In this document: piece by piece, positions 1 to 6,689 of the stretch
Layout: the number at the start of each line of letters is the position of its first letter
How positions within the stretch are numbered: position 1 is the stretch's first letter
Assembly (NCBI GenBank): GCA_026994125.1
Contig: JALWRJ010000504.1
Location: 1 to 11,782 of the forward strand
Length of the DNA stretch: 11,782 bases
Reading direction: 5' to 3'
Origin: Cyclobacteriaceae bacterium
Lineage (GTDB): Bacteria > Bacteroidota > Bacteroidia > Cytophagales > Cyclobacteriaceae
Made by a program: the position numbers and the translations under genes
Notes under the pieces: model-generated
Told to the model about the DNA's origin: nothing
Seen by the model: only the letters and a program-made list of their open reading frames with translations
The model's database searches: none

Positions 1-531
1 TACCATATCCCAAAACCGCTCTTCGCGCACAGCCATAAGCACTTCAACACCCCGGCTATGTAGCATTTCTGCCAGCTCAATACCTATTAAACCACCTCCT
101 ATAATTACGGCATTTTTAATATTTTTAGTAGCGGTAAGCTCATCTAAATCCTGCTTGCTGTACAAACTTTGTACCCCTGGCAGGGTAGCTCCAGGAGTAG
201 GTAAAGGCCTGGGTACCGAACCTAAAGCCAACACAAGTTTATCGTATGCCAAAGGCTGGTTTTTTTTCAGTTTGAGTTGTTGGTTTTCTGTATCTACTTC
301 GGTTACTCTGTCAAACACCAGGTTAATATTGTTCTTTTTCCAAAACCAGTTTTCGTAGGGCTGAGTGTGCTCAAATTTCATGTGACCCATGTAAATGTAC
401 ATGAGTGCCGTACGCGAAAAAAAGTATTCGGTTTCGGAAGAAATAACCGTAATGGTGTGGTTGCTTAATTTACGAACATGCCGGGCGGTTGTTATGCCGG
501 CTATTCCATTGCCAATAATTACAATGTGCAT
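1..531 (-). CDS. FAD/NAD(P)-dependent oxidoreductase, N-terminal part (cut by window edge)
   Basis: This is the first 177 residues of a two-dinucleotide-fold flavoprotein; the C-terminus lies beyond base 1. The protein opens MHIVIIGNGIAGI, giving a GxGxxG FAD-binding loop at residues 7-12. A conserved LVLALGSVPRP segment (about 99-109) corresponds to the second FAD contact of this family. A second Rossmann loop, VIIGGGLIGIE (142-152), marks the NAD(P)H domain. This order is typical of the pyridine nucleotide-disulfide oxidoreductase superfamily (nitrite reductase NirB-like, rubredoxin reductase and AIF-like enzymes). The protein would pass electrons from NAD(P)H through FAD to an unknown acceptor, probably in the cytoplasm. 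I see no CxxC redox pair in the visible part, which argues against a thioredoxin- or lipoamide-reductase type. The start at 529-531 is the first ATG, sits right before the FAD motif and has a non-coding region upstream. Family is secure; acceptor is unknown. Confidence 0.85.
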   Translation of the reverse strand, partial: MHIVIIGNGIAGITTARHVRKLSNHTITVISSETEYFFSRTALMYIYMGHMKFEHTQPYENWFWKKNNINLVFDRVTEVDTENQQLKLKKNQPLAYDKLVLALGSVPRPLPTPGATLPGVQSLYSKQDLDELTATKNIKNAVIIGGGLIGIELAEMLHSRGVEVLMAVREERFWDMV

Positions 532-636
532 AAGGTTAATTTTAGCGTTAATTGTTTACCCCAACAGGAATAACCCTTAAAAAATTCATTTCAATCAAAA
601 TTAGTTAATTAAAGCTTGCATTAAAAACCTGAAAAA

Positions 637-653
637 ATGTAAGAACATTACAT
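637..653. repeat. Perfect palindrome ATGTAA-N5-TTACAT, candidate operator
   Basis: ATGTAA (637-642) is separated by GAACA from its exact inverse complement TTACAT (648-653). It lies between two divergent genes, about 106 bases from the oxidoreductase start and 162 bases from the DUF547 start. The TGTAA-N5-TTACA form resembles binding sites of dimeric regulators, but I cannot assign one. Six-base arms in AT-rich DNA can arise by chance. Confidence 0.35.
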
Positions 654-705
654 ATTCCGGGCAATTTATTACAAGTATAGCCCCTAAAAAAAAGTATATG
701 TCAGC

Positions 706-740
706 TTTGCGACAAACAACTTACCGTCAAACTACGTTTA
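706..740 (+). promoter_or_regulatory. Candidate Bacteroidota promoter for the DUF547 gene
   Basis: TTTG at 706-709 and TACGTTTA at 733-740 fit the TTG / TAnnTTTG pattern with a 23-base spacer, the upper end of the accepted range, and with A for the last G. Transcription would start near 746, leaving a leader of about 70 bases. A second -7-like element, TAACTTTT at 774-781, lies nearer the gene but lacks a -33 partner at suitable spacing. Confidence 0.3.
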
Positions 741-814
741 CCCCATTGAACTATATCGCACTGGTTATGGTTTTAACTTTTAAAACAATGGCATAACATT
801 AAACAATAAATACT

Positions 815-1540
815 ATGAAACTTTTTATAAGCATCCTATTATTTTTAGGTACTTCCCTGGGCACTTACGCACAACAAGAAACCTTTTATACGTATGTAAA
901 CCACATTATGGGCAATTATGTGCAGCACGGTAAAGTAAACTATGCAGCCCTAAAACAGCAACCCGACCAACTGAATGCCGTAGTGCAAGAAATTAAGCAG
1001 GTGCACTTAAACGAGTTGGATGATGATGAATTTGTGGCGTTTGTAATAAATGCGTACAATATGTTGGTTATATACCATGTGGTAAACCACTACCCAGCCG
1101 AAAGCCCGCTAAAAATTAAAGGCTTTTTTACTGCCAAAGATTTTATGATAGGCGATGTAAACATTAGCCTGGACGACCTGGAAAAAAAGATTTTATTTGG
1201 CAAATCGAAAGATAGCCGATTGCATTTTGCTTTATCGTGTGCTGCTATGGGATGCCCGCCACTTAGCAACACCGTGTACAGGCCTGCTACCATTTGGGAA
1301 CAATTAGACACACAAGCAAAAAAATCGATAAACGACCCGGAATTTATAAAAATTGACCGCACGCACAAAAAAGTGCAACTTTCGCAACTATTTGAGTGGT
1401 ACGGGCTGCATTTTGGCAGTAGCAAAAAACAACAAATTGCCTACCTTAACAAGTACTTGGCTACCCCAATAGACGAAAGTTATAAAGTAAGCTATTACAC
1501 GTATAATTGGCAATTAAATGATTGGAAACTAAACCAATAA
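815..1540 (+). CDS. Secreted DUF547 domain-containing protein
   Basis: This 241-residue protein has a Sec signal peptide (MKLFISILLFLGTSLGTYAQ, likely cut near residue 20), so it should act in the periplasm or outside. The rest matches DUF547 as I know it. After VNYAALKQ (41-48) comes FVINAYNMLVI (76-86), then a GFF block (103-105), ISLDDLEKKIL (117-127) and the hallmark RLHFALSCAAMGCPPL (135-150) with its histidine and two cysteines. A YTYNW motif near the end (228-232) is also typical. The conserved His and Cys hint at catalysis or metal binding, but I know of no established function. The upstream bases are A-rich with no Shine-Dalgarno, as usual in this phylum; the signal peptide supports the start. 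It ends 3 bases from the convergent sulfatase gene, with a hairpin across both stops. Confidence 0.88.
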   Translation: MKLFISILLFLGTSLGTYAQQETFYTYVNHIMGNYVQHGKVNYAALKQQPDQLNAVVQEIKQVHLNELDDDEFVAFVINAYNMLVIYHVVNHYPAESPLKIKGFFTAKDFMIGDVNISLDDLEKKILFGKSKDSRLHFALSCAAMGCPPLSNTVYRPATIWEQLDTQAKKSINDPEFIKIDRTHKKVQLSQLFEWYGLHFGSSKKQQIAYLNKYLATPIDESYKVSYYTYNWQLNDWKLNQ

Positions 1541-1554
1541 GCACTAATTGGTTT
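1531..1554. repeat. Inverted repeat across two convergent stop codons
   Basis: AAACCAAT (1531-1538) and its exact inverse complement ATTGGTTT (1547-1554) flank an 8-base loop that contains most of the convergent junction. The hairpin spans the stop codons of both the DUF547 gene and the sulfatase gene. No T-run follows on either strand, so it is not a classic intrinsic terminator. It could still mark a shared transcription end or limit antisense read-through. Confidence 0.35.
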
Positions 1555-3493
1555 CCATCGAAATTTGGTTATCAATCATCCGGTTATTGTATGTTTGTAC
1601 AAATGCTTTTAAACGAGTTATCATGGAGTCCATTTGGGGTAAATTTTTACCTGCCAAATTAGTGGTGAGCATTTCATCCTGCTTAAAATTAAAAAACCTG
1701 AGTTTGTTTTGGTCGCTATATTGCAGAAAATAATCGCCCATAGCCATTTGGTAATAGGCGGCATTTCCACTTGTATTTATGGCGTAGTGTGCCGCAGTTG
1801 AATCGAGCAAATTATTACCAAAGGCAAAATAAGGTTTATCGTAGTTTAAATAACCCAATACAGTAGGCATGATATCTATTTGTTGAGCTACCTGCTCGCT
1901 CAAACCGGTTAGCTCGCCCGAAGGGTCGAAGAAAATAATTGGCACAGAACGATTACCTAAACTGGTTTGATATTTTTTATAATAGGTTTGGTTGGTATGG
2001 TCGGCTGTAAACACAAACAGGGTATTTTGGTACCAATCCTGTTTTTTAGCTGTTTCAAAAAAACGCCTAATGGCAAAATCGGTATAACCAACCACCTGGT
2101 GCATGGGCAAGGTACCTTTCGGAAACTTATCTTTATACTTAGCGGGCACCTTAAACGGATGATGCGAAGAAACAGAAAAAATAGTGCTTAAAAAAGGTTT
2201 TTTAAGATGGTTCATACTGTGGGCAAAGAATTGAAAAAATTCTTCATCCCAAATACCCCAAACGCCATCCCAATAGGTGTCGTCATTAAATTCGGTTTTA
2301 CCAAAATATTTAGCATATCCATTAATGGTAGTATAGGCTAAAAACCCCATAGACCCGTTGGGTGCTCCATGATAAAATGCAGTTTCGTACCCTTCGTTTT
2401 TTAAATATTTTGCCAACGATGGAGTAGTGTTGGTACTGTAGTTTGACAAAACAAATGAATTGACTAATGATGGGATTCCGGAAATAACCGATGGTATGCC
2501 ATCAATGGATTTCCACCCATTGGCATACGAATACTTAAACGATAAACTATGCTGCACTAACGAATCTAAAAAAGGTGTAAACCCTTTGTACTGCCCATTA
2601 TCAAGCTTTTTATTATAAACACCAAAGTATTCTTTCCCAAAGCTTTCTAAAATAAAAACCACTACATTTTTTTTTCGAAAAGGTTTTTGGGTAGCGGGTT
2701 CATGTATAGGTGAATAATATTGAGCTACTTCATCTTCAGAAAAATAATGTAACCTGGTAAAAGTTTGTTGATCTAACGTTTTAAAAATGGCAAAAGGCGT
2801 ATTAAGTACAATGGCCATTTCTTTGGGTCGTTCTACATACCTGCCGGCATTGCTTAAGGTAATGGGTCGGGTAGTACCGGTAAAGCCTCCCCGCATGCCT
2901 ATGACAGTAAAATAGATAACCACCAACATTAATATGAGTTGTACCGGATAGTAATATGCAGCTTTTTGCTTACCGGGGTTAATTACTTTTGTTTTTTTAT
3001 AAAACACAACCAAAATCACGCCCAACACTACCACCAGTAAGCTAATGTACCAGTAATCTATAAAAACAAACCTAAAAAACAACCCTGCCAAATTTGTTTC
3101 GTTTTTAAAATTAGAAAAAACAGTAAGGGTTGTGCGTTTTAAAATAAATCTATAATAAATAATATCTGCACAATTGATGGCAATGAAAAATATATTTGTA
3201 ACTAAAAACCATTTATCTGTAAACGCTTGATACCTTCTGTTGTACCGAAAAGCAAAGGGCATTGTTTGACTTAAAATATAAATGGCATTTATAAATAATA
3301 AAGCCGATAAATCGAACCGAAGCCCGCCTGCCATCATTTTATAAAAGCCCGGCCAGGTGGTTTCTGAGAACAAAGATTTATTGGCCATAAAAAACACCCA
3401 TCGTGTAACCGAATACAGGGCCATAACCAATATAAACCTAAGTAGTAATATACGATGTATTTGTGTGTATTTAATAAGTGCTAAAGATTTCAT
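1544..3493 (-). CDS. LtaS-like membrane sulfatase-fold phosphotransferase
   Basis: This 649-residue protein has five predicted membrane helices (about 13-35, 57-78, 94-113, 145-166, 182-200) and then a large extracytoplasmic catalytic domain, the plan of LtaS and related OpgB/phosphoglycerol transferases. Metal and catalytic signatures are in place. They are VVVFILESFG (277-286) with Glu283, the nucleophile region NGWKSIDG (325-332) with Ser329 where LtaS has Thr, SSHHPF (442-447) and FTADH (495-499) with the Asp498-His499 metal pair. The family moves phosphoglycerol or phosphoethanolamine groups from lipids to envelope glycans or polymers. A Gram-negative Bacteroidota cell has no classical lipoteichoic acid, so the acceptor is open; a true sulfatase role is less likely given the membrane half. 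The start lies 9 bases after the stop of the ABC ATPase gene, so it is probably the last gene of that operon. Confidence 0.85.
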   Translation of the reverse strand: MKSLALIKYTQIHRILLLRFILVMALYSVTRWVFFMANKSLFSETTWPGFYKMMAGGLRFDLSALLFINAIYILSQTMPFAFRYNRRYQAFTDKWFLVTNIFFIAINCADIIYYRFILKRTTLTVFSNFKNETNLAGLFFRFVFIDYWYISLLVVVLGVILVVFYKKTKVINPGKQKAAYYYPVQLILMLVVIYFTVIGMRGGFTGTTRPITLSNAGRYVERPKEMAIVLNTPFAIFKTLDQQTFTRLHYFSEDEVAQYYSPIHEPATQKPFRKKNVVVFILESFGKEYFGVYNKKLDNGQYKGFTPFLDSLVQHSLSFKYSYANGWKSIDGIPSVISGIPSLVNSFVLSNYSTNTTPSLAKYLKNEGYETAFYHGAPNGSMGFLAYTTINGYAKYFGKTEFNDDTYWDGVWGIWDEEFFQFFAHSMNHLKKPFLSTIFSVSSHHPFKVPAKYKDKFPKGTLPMHQVVGYTDFAIRRFFETAKKQDWYQNTLFVFTADHTNQTYYKKYQTSLGNRSVPIIFFDPSGELTGLSEQVAQQIDIMPTVLGYLNYDKPYFAFGNNLLDSTAAHYAINTSGNAAYYQMAMGDYFLQYSDQNKLRFFNFKQDEMLTTNLAGKNLPQMDSMITRLKAFVQTYNNRMIDNQISMETN

Positions 3494-3502
3494 AACAATT
3501 TT

Positions 3503-4258
3503 TTAAGTTAATGCACCAGGCAATTGGTGTGGTTGCAAATCAAAGGCGTTGGCCAGCGCCTGATTGGCTGCAAATGCGGCTGGGGTATCCAATTGTAAAC
3601 CCTGGGGGGTTAGTAACATAAGTTTATCGCAAAGCTGCACCATGGGCTCTAAATCGTGCCCCGAAAACAGAATGGTTTTTTGCCCGCTGTGGCTAAGCTC
3701 GCTTAACAATTCTAAAATTATATACCTGTTCTTTATATCTAAATGTACGGTTGGCTCGTCTAGGATTAGCAAAGGTGTATCCTGTGCCAACGCACGAGCT
3801 ATCATCACTTTTTGCTTATTTCCATCACTCAGGCGGTCAAACAAGTAGTTTTTTTGGTGTTGAATACCCACCAATTGCAAAGCTTCCTGTATTTTTTCGG
3901 TATCGAGGCTGCTTAAACTAAACTGCCAATTGGTATAAGGGTAGCGTCCCATTTTTACAATATCCTCTACGGTGCTGTGCCCACCCTCAAACCTATTTGT
4001 AAGCACCAAGGCCAATTGCCTGGCTCGCTGCATAGGAGGCAGTTTATATACATCTTGCCCCTGTACCAACACCTGCCCGCTTATAGGAGGCAGCAAACCA
4101 CTTATGGTTTTGAGTAAGGTGGATTTTCCTATGCCGTTTATACCCATAAGGCCCACCAACTGGCTTGGTGGTACCTGTAAATTAAATACACCTCCTACCG
4201 GCTTTGCGTGGTAGCCTATGCTAAGCTGTTGCAATTCGAGTGGAGGGACTACCGGCAT
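3503..4258 (-). CDS. FecE-type ABC transporter ATP-binding protein
   Basis: This is a 251-residue cytoplasmic ATPase of the iron-siderophore/haem/cobalamin importer class (FecE, HmuV, BtuD). Walker A is GINGIGKST (39-47), the signature LSDGNKQK (143-150) and Walker B LLILDEP (163-169) with catalytic Glu168; the switch histidine is His201 in FSGHDLE. The block GRYPYTNW (104-111) is characteristic of this class. The Q-loop is odd: at the position where Gln is expected the sequence reads LVLTN, with Thr87. I recall this in Bacteroidota relatives but cannot check it. No permease or binding protein lies in the window, so its transport partner must be elsewhere. The start overlaps the stop of the upstream small gene as TAATG, which implies coupled translation. 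Family is sure; substrate is not. Confidence 0.9.
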   Translation of the reverse strand: MPVVPPLELQQLSIGYHAKPVGGVFNLQVPPSQLVGLMGINGIGKSTLLKTISGLLPPISGQVLVQGQDVYKLPPMQRARQLALVLTNRFEGGHSTVEDIVKMGRYPYTNWQFSLSSLDTEKIQEALQLVGIQHQKNYLFDRLSDGNKQKVMIARALAQDTPLLILDEPTVHLDIKNRYIILELLSELSHSGQKTILFSGHDLEPMVQLCDKLMLLTPQGLQLDTPAAFAANQALANAFDLQPHQLPGALT

Positions 4259-4629
4259 TAGTCTATAGGATAAGGAATAAACACAAACCGGGTAAACTCA
4301 CCATCCATCACAAACAGACAACAAAATTCATCCGGGTCTTTATAATTAGCCTTAAATTCTTTTTCTTTATCGGCAGCAATAATACCTCGTTGTACAAATT
4401 CGTCCAGGTAAGTGGCATTATAATTCCAATTAGCAGCCACCTCCTCTTTGGCAATTAATAATTGGCCAATAGGAGGCACGGTATGTTTGGCAATAGGAAA
4501 AATAGGATAATCAGAGAACCCCCTATCACGAATTTGGTAAGAGGCCTCCCTGAGGCTATCCGACACAATTACAAAATCCTTCGAGATGGTTCCCAGGTAT
4601 TTTCCATCTAATTCAGGGTCGTTATGCAT
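4258..4629 (-). CDS. Conserved hypothetical protein, first gene of the ABC/sulfatase operon
   Basis: I cannot assign a function to this 123-residue protein. It has no signal peptide or membrane segment, so it should be cytoplasmic. Features that look conserved are SDYPIFPI (39-46), the PIGQLLI stretch (53-59), YLDEFVQRGII (74-84) and a C-terminal YKDPDEFCCLFV (96-107) with an adjacent Cys pair (103-104), followed by FVFIPYP. I recall similar short proteins from other Bacteroidota. The gene is real by context. A near-consensus promoter lies about 30 bases upstream, and its TAA overlaps the ATPase start by one base (TAATG). Such coupling often joins proteins needed in similar amounts, so a link to the ATPase is plausible but unproven. 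Confidence 0.75.
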   Translation of the reverse strand: MHNDPELDGKYLGTISKDFVIVSDSLREASYQIRDRGFSDYPIFPIAKHTVPPIGQLLIAKEEVAANWNYNATYLDEFVQRGIIAADKEKEFKANYKDPDEFCCLFVMDGEFTRFVFIPYPID

Positions 4630-4659
4630 AGGTTATTCTATTTTTTGAGTTAATGGCTG

Positions 4660-4667
4660 CAAAGGTA
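4660..4667 (-). promoter_or_regulatory. Bacteroidota -7 element (TACCTTTG) for the hypothetical-ABC-sulfatase operon
   Basis: On the minus strand the sequence reads TTACCTTTGCAGCC, an exact TAnnTTTG followed by C. Transcription would start near 4653, giving a leader of about 24 bases before the ATG at 4629. No clear TTG -33 partner is seen; that zone lies within the end of the serine hydrolase gene. It suggests the operon is transcribed separately from the hydrolase. Confidence 0.5.
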
Positions 4668-4678
4668 ATAATTCGAGC

Positions 4679-6043
4679 TTAACCCTGCTTAGTTTTTACC
4701 ACCTCAATAAGCTGTGCCAGCCAGGTATTAAAGTCAAAATCGTTGCGATTATAGGTTACCCCCAGCCTAACCACCACCATTTGTTGCGAAGGAATAATAA
4801 AAACGCGCTGCCCTTGAAACCCATTAAACGCATACATATCGGTAGGCACATCGGGCAAAAAGCCTCCTTTGTTTAACCAAACGTGGCCACCATAGCGATT
4901 GTTGGAGTTAGGAGCTGGCTGTTGCACAAAATTTACCCACCATGGAGGTAATACCTGCTGACCTTCCCACCGACCGTTTTGCAGGTAAAGCTGCCCCATT
5001 TTAGCCCAATCGCGAGCCGTAGCCCAACTATAGCTACTGCCAACAAAATGGCCTGTGGCATCTGCTTCAATAAGCATACTATAGGCACCTATCCGGTAAA
5101 ACAAACTATCGTAAGGATACCTGATGTAAGCCTCCTGGCTGGCAAAGTAAGGCTGCATGGCGGTGGCAATAATATTGCTGGTTCCCGAGGAATACTCCCA
5201 CTGCGTATTGGGAGGCGCTGCTAAAGGCAGGCCGGTAGCATAGGCACCTACCCCATCGCTATCAAACAACATACGCACGGCATCCGAGAGGTTGGCATAG
5301 TCTTCTTTCCACCGTAAACCGCTGTTCATCTGCAACAGGTGCTTCCAGGTAATTTGTTTACGTTCGTCTTGCTGCCAGGCAGGTATGCCGGTGGGGTCAT
5401 CTAAAGCTAGTTTACCCTGGTTGGCCAACATCCCCAACATGGTGGCTGTCAAGCTTTTTGTCATAGACCAACCTAATAATGGCGATTTTTTAGTAAACCC
5501 CGGAGCATATTGTTCGGCCACCAACTGCCCCTTATACAGCACCACCACAGCCCGGGTATTTACAGCAGGGTGGGCAGTATCAGGTTCATTAAAAGCAGTA
5601 TTTACCAGGCGGTCAAGTTGTTCAACTTGGCCATCGCTAAGGCTGGCTATAGTATCTGTTTTATCAAACCGGTTGGCCAATGAATCATAGATTTTTTTTG
5701 ACCAATTGCCCGGATAACGATATCGTTCGGATGGTTTCATTTTTGAGACCAATGCACAACCCAATGGGCCATTATAATAGGCCGTTTTAGGTTTTATGCC
5801 CCACACCGATGCCGTTACGGTTTTATTTTGGTAATCCACTTTGGTATCGGCCAGCCCAATTAGGTTAAAGTTTAAATCAACAGCTTTTACGGTGGCCTCG
5901 TCCATGCCTCCCACAAATACACACGAGCACATATTTTTGGCTGCATAACCATTTAATATGGTAAATTTGGGGTAAAGAAATTGGTAAAACACATAGGCCA
6001 ACACCACCAATAAACCGGCTAAAAAGAAAAGAAGTTTACGCAT
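4679..6043 (-). CDS. Membrane-anchored beta-lactamase-family serine hydrolase
   Basis: This 454-residue protein begins with an uncleaved-looking membrane anchor (residues 3-23), so the catalytic part should face the periplasm. The C-terminal two thirds is the class C beta-lactamase/NylB-like fold (COG1680 type). The SxxK motif is SMTK (193-196, nucleophile Ser193), with WEYSSGTSN (282-290) in the YxN position and NGFQGQ (407-412) in the place of the KTG strand. WKHLLQMNSGL (233-243) is the usual block after the active-site helix. Residues 24-130 form an extension with a CSC pair (39-41) and no fold I recognise. Relatives include esterases, amide hydrolases and peptidases, so the substrate is unknown and beta-lactam resistance should not be inferred. 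It is divergent from the lipoprotein at 6156. A weak TAGGTTTA -7-like site lies at 6057-6064 on the minus strand. Confidence 0.88.
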   Translation of the reverse strand: MRKLLFFLAGLLVVLAYVFYQFLYPKFTILNGYAAKNMCSCVFVGGMDEATVKAVDLNFNLIGLADTKVDYQNKTVTASVWGIKPKTAYYNGPLGCALVSKMKPSERYRYPGNWSKKIYDSLANRFDKTDTIASLSDGQVEQLDRLVNTAFNEPDTAHPAVNTRAVVVLYKGQLVAEQYAPGFTKKSPLLGWSMTKSLTATMLGMLANQGKLALDDPTGIPAWQQDERKQITWKHLLQMNSGLRWKEDYANLSDAVRMLFDSDGVGAYATGLPLAAPPNTQWEYSSGTSNIIATAMQPYFASQEAYIRYPYDSLFYRIGAYSMLIEADATGHFVGSSYSWATARDWAKMGQLYLQNGRWEGQQVLPPWWVNFVQQPAPNSNNRYGGHVWLNKGGFLPDVPTDMYAFNGFQGQRVFIIPSQQMVVVRLGVTYNRNDFDFNTWLAQLIEVVKTKQG

Positions 6044-6110
6044 AATGAGAGTATTTTAAACCTAGCTTCAAATTTTTCGTTGTAATACCAGACGAATGTA
6101 ATTGATAATA

Positions 6111-6139
6111 TTGGGGAATAAAATAATTTTGTTACTTTA
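6111..6139 (+). promoter_or_regulatory. Weak candidate promoter for the lipoprotein gene
   Basis: TTG (6111-6113) is followed after 18 bases by TTACTTTA (6132-6139), one base off the TAnnTTTA form. It resembles the TAACTTTACC element upstream of the His-rich lipoprotein gene. The leader would be only about 10 bases. A neighbouring TACCTTTA (6138-6145) is a better -7 match but lies too close to the ATG. Confidence 0.3.
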
Positions 6140-6155
6140 CCTTTAGTAAGACCTT

Positions 6156-6686
6156 ATGAAACCCGTATTTTACAGTTTGATTTTAGTTTTGATAACCGCC
6201 TGTAATATAACTACCGGAGAGCCACCGGTAAACGAGCCCGTAAACAAGCTACTTTTTAATGGCCTGCAGCAGGAAATTACCTTTGGCGAAATGGTAACCT
6301 ACGAAAAACTACCGGCCAACCAAAACTATAAATTTGATGTGTACCTGCACACGGGCAGCACCCAGGCCAGCTACTCCCCTGCCTGGCAATACAGTGGGGT
6401 AGGCAGTTATTTTTCGTTTAATTTATGGAGCAAGGAACCCAATTTGGGCAGCGGTATCTACCAAATAAACGGTTTTGTTGAAAAAGACCTTTCGATAACC
6501 CGGGCCTTATTGGCCATTAATGTAGATTGGAGTACGGAAGAAAGTGAGTTTTCATCGTACCTGGAGGGCCAGTTAGAAGTTGTAAATTTGGGTAATAGCA
6601 TATACGAATTGAGCATAAATGCCACCGATTTTGAAGGCAAACAGGTAGAAGCTTATTATAAAGGAGCTTTGATATTGGTTGAATAA
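6156..6686 (+). CDS. Putative lipoprotein of unknown function
   Basis: This 176-residue protein has a lipoprotein signal peptide: a hydrophobic run MKPVFYSLILVLITAC ends in a lipobox with Cys16, so it should be lipid-anchored in the envelope. After a short acidic, proline-containing linker (GEPPVNEPVN, 21-30) it appears rich in alternating beta strands and aromatic residues (for example YKFDVYLHTG at 58-67 and YELSINATDF at 150-159). That suggests a beta-sandwich or beta-barrel-like fold. I recognise no domain. No other cysteine or catalytic motif stands out. It is divergent from the serine hydrolase (112-base spacer) and ends 3 bases from the convergent nhaD gene. The lipobox supports the start. 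Existence is well supported; function is unknown. Confidence 0.75.
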   Translation: MKPVFYSLILVLITACNITTGEPPVNEPVNKLLFNGLQQEITFGEMVTYEKLPANQNYKFDVYLHTGSTQASYSPAWQYSGVGSYFSFNLWSKEPNLGSGIYQINGFVEKDLSITRALLAINVDWSTEESEFSSYLEGQLEVVNLGNSIYELSINATDFEGKQVEAYYKGALILVE

Positions 6687-6689
6687 TAA

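Larger units (their letters stand above)
532..814. other. Divergent AT-rich intergenic region, oxidoreductase / DUF547 gene
   Basis: No gene was found in these 283 bases. The region separates two divergently transcribed genes, so it should carry both promoters. It contains a 17-base palindrome (637-653) and a candidate promoter for the plus-strand gene (706-740). TTAATT recurs near 536, 551 and 604. No convincing -7 element could be placed for the minus-strand oxidoreductase. Confidence 0.5.

Noticed and set aside
155..580. Three overlapping plus-strand open frames opposite the oxidoreductase
   Set aside because: The minus strand encodes two Rossmann dinucleotide motifs in one continuous frame; the plus-strand products are low-complexity and unconserved in appearance.
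680..694. A-run in the left intergenic region as a terminator tract
   Set aside because: No GC-rich stem precedes it on either strand, and it lies between divergent genes where no terminator is expected.
1090..1425. 111-codon open frame on the minus strand inside the DUF547 gene
   Set aside because: It lies wholly antisense to a gene with clear family motifs, and its translation shows no recognisable domain, so it is a shadow frame.
1544..3493. Calling the sulfatase-fold protein an arylsulfatase
   Set aside because: It has five N-terminal membrane helices and lacks the CxPxR formylglycine motif; the active site fits the LtaS/OpgB group.
4679..6043. Reading the SxxK hydrolase as a beta-lactamase resistance gene
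   Set aside because: The family is broad, and the YxN and KTG positions differ from true class C enzymes (YSS and GFQGQ), so antibiotic hydrolysis is not supported.
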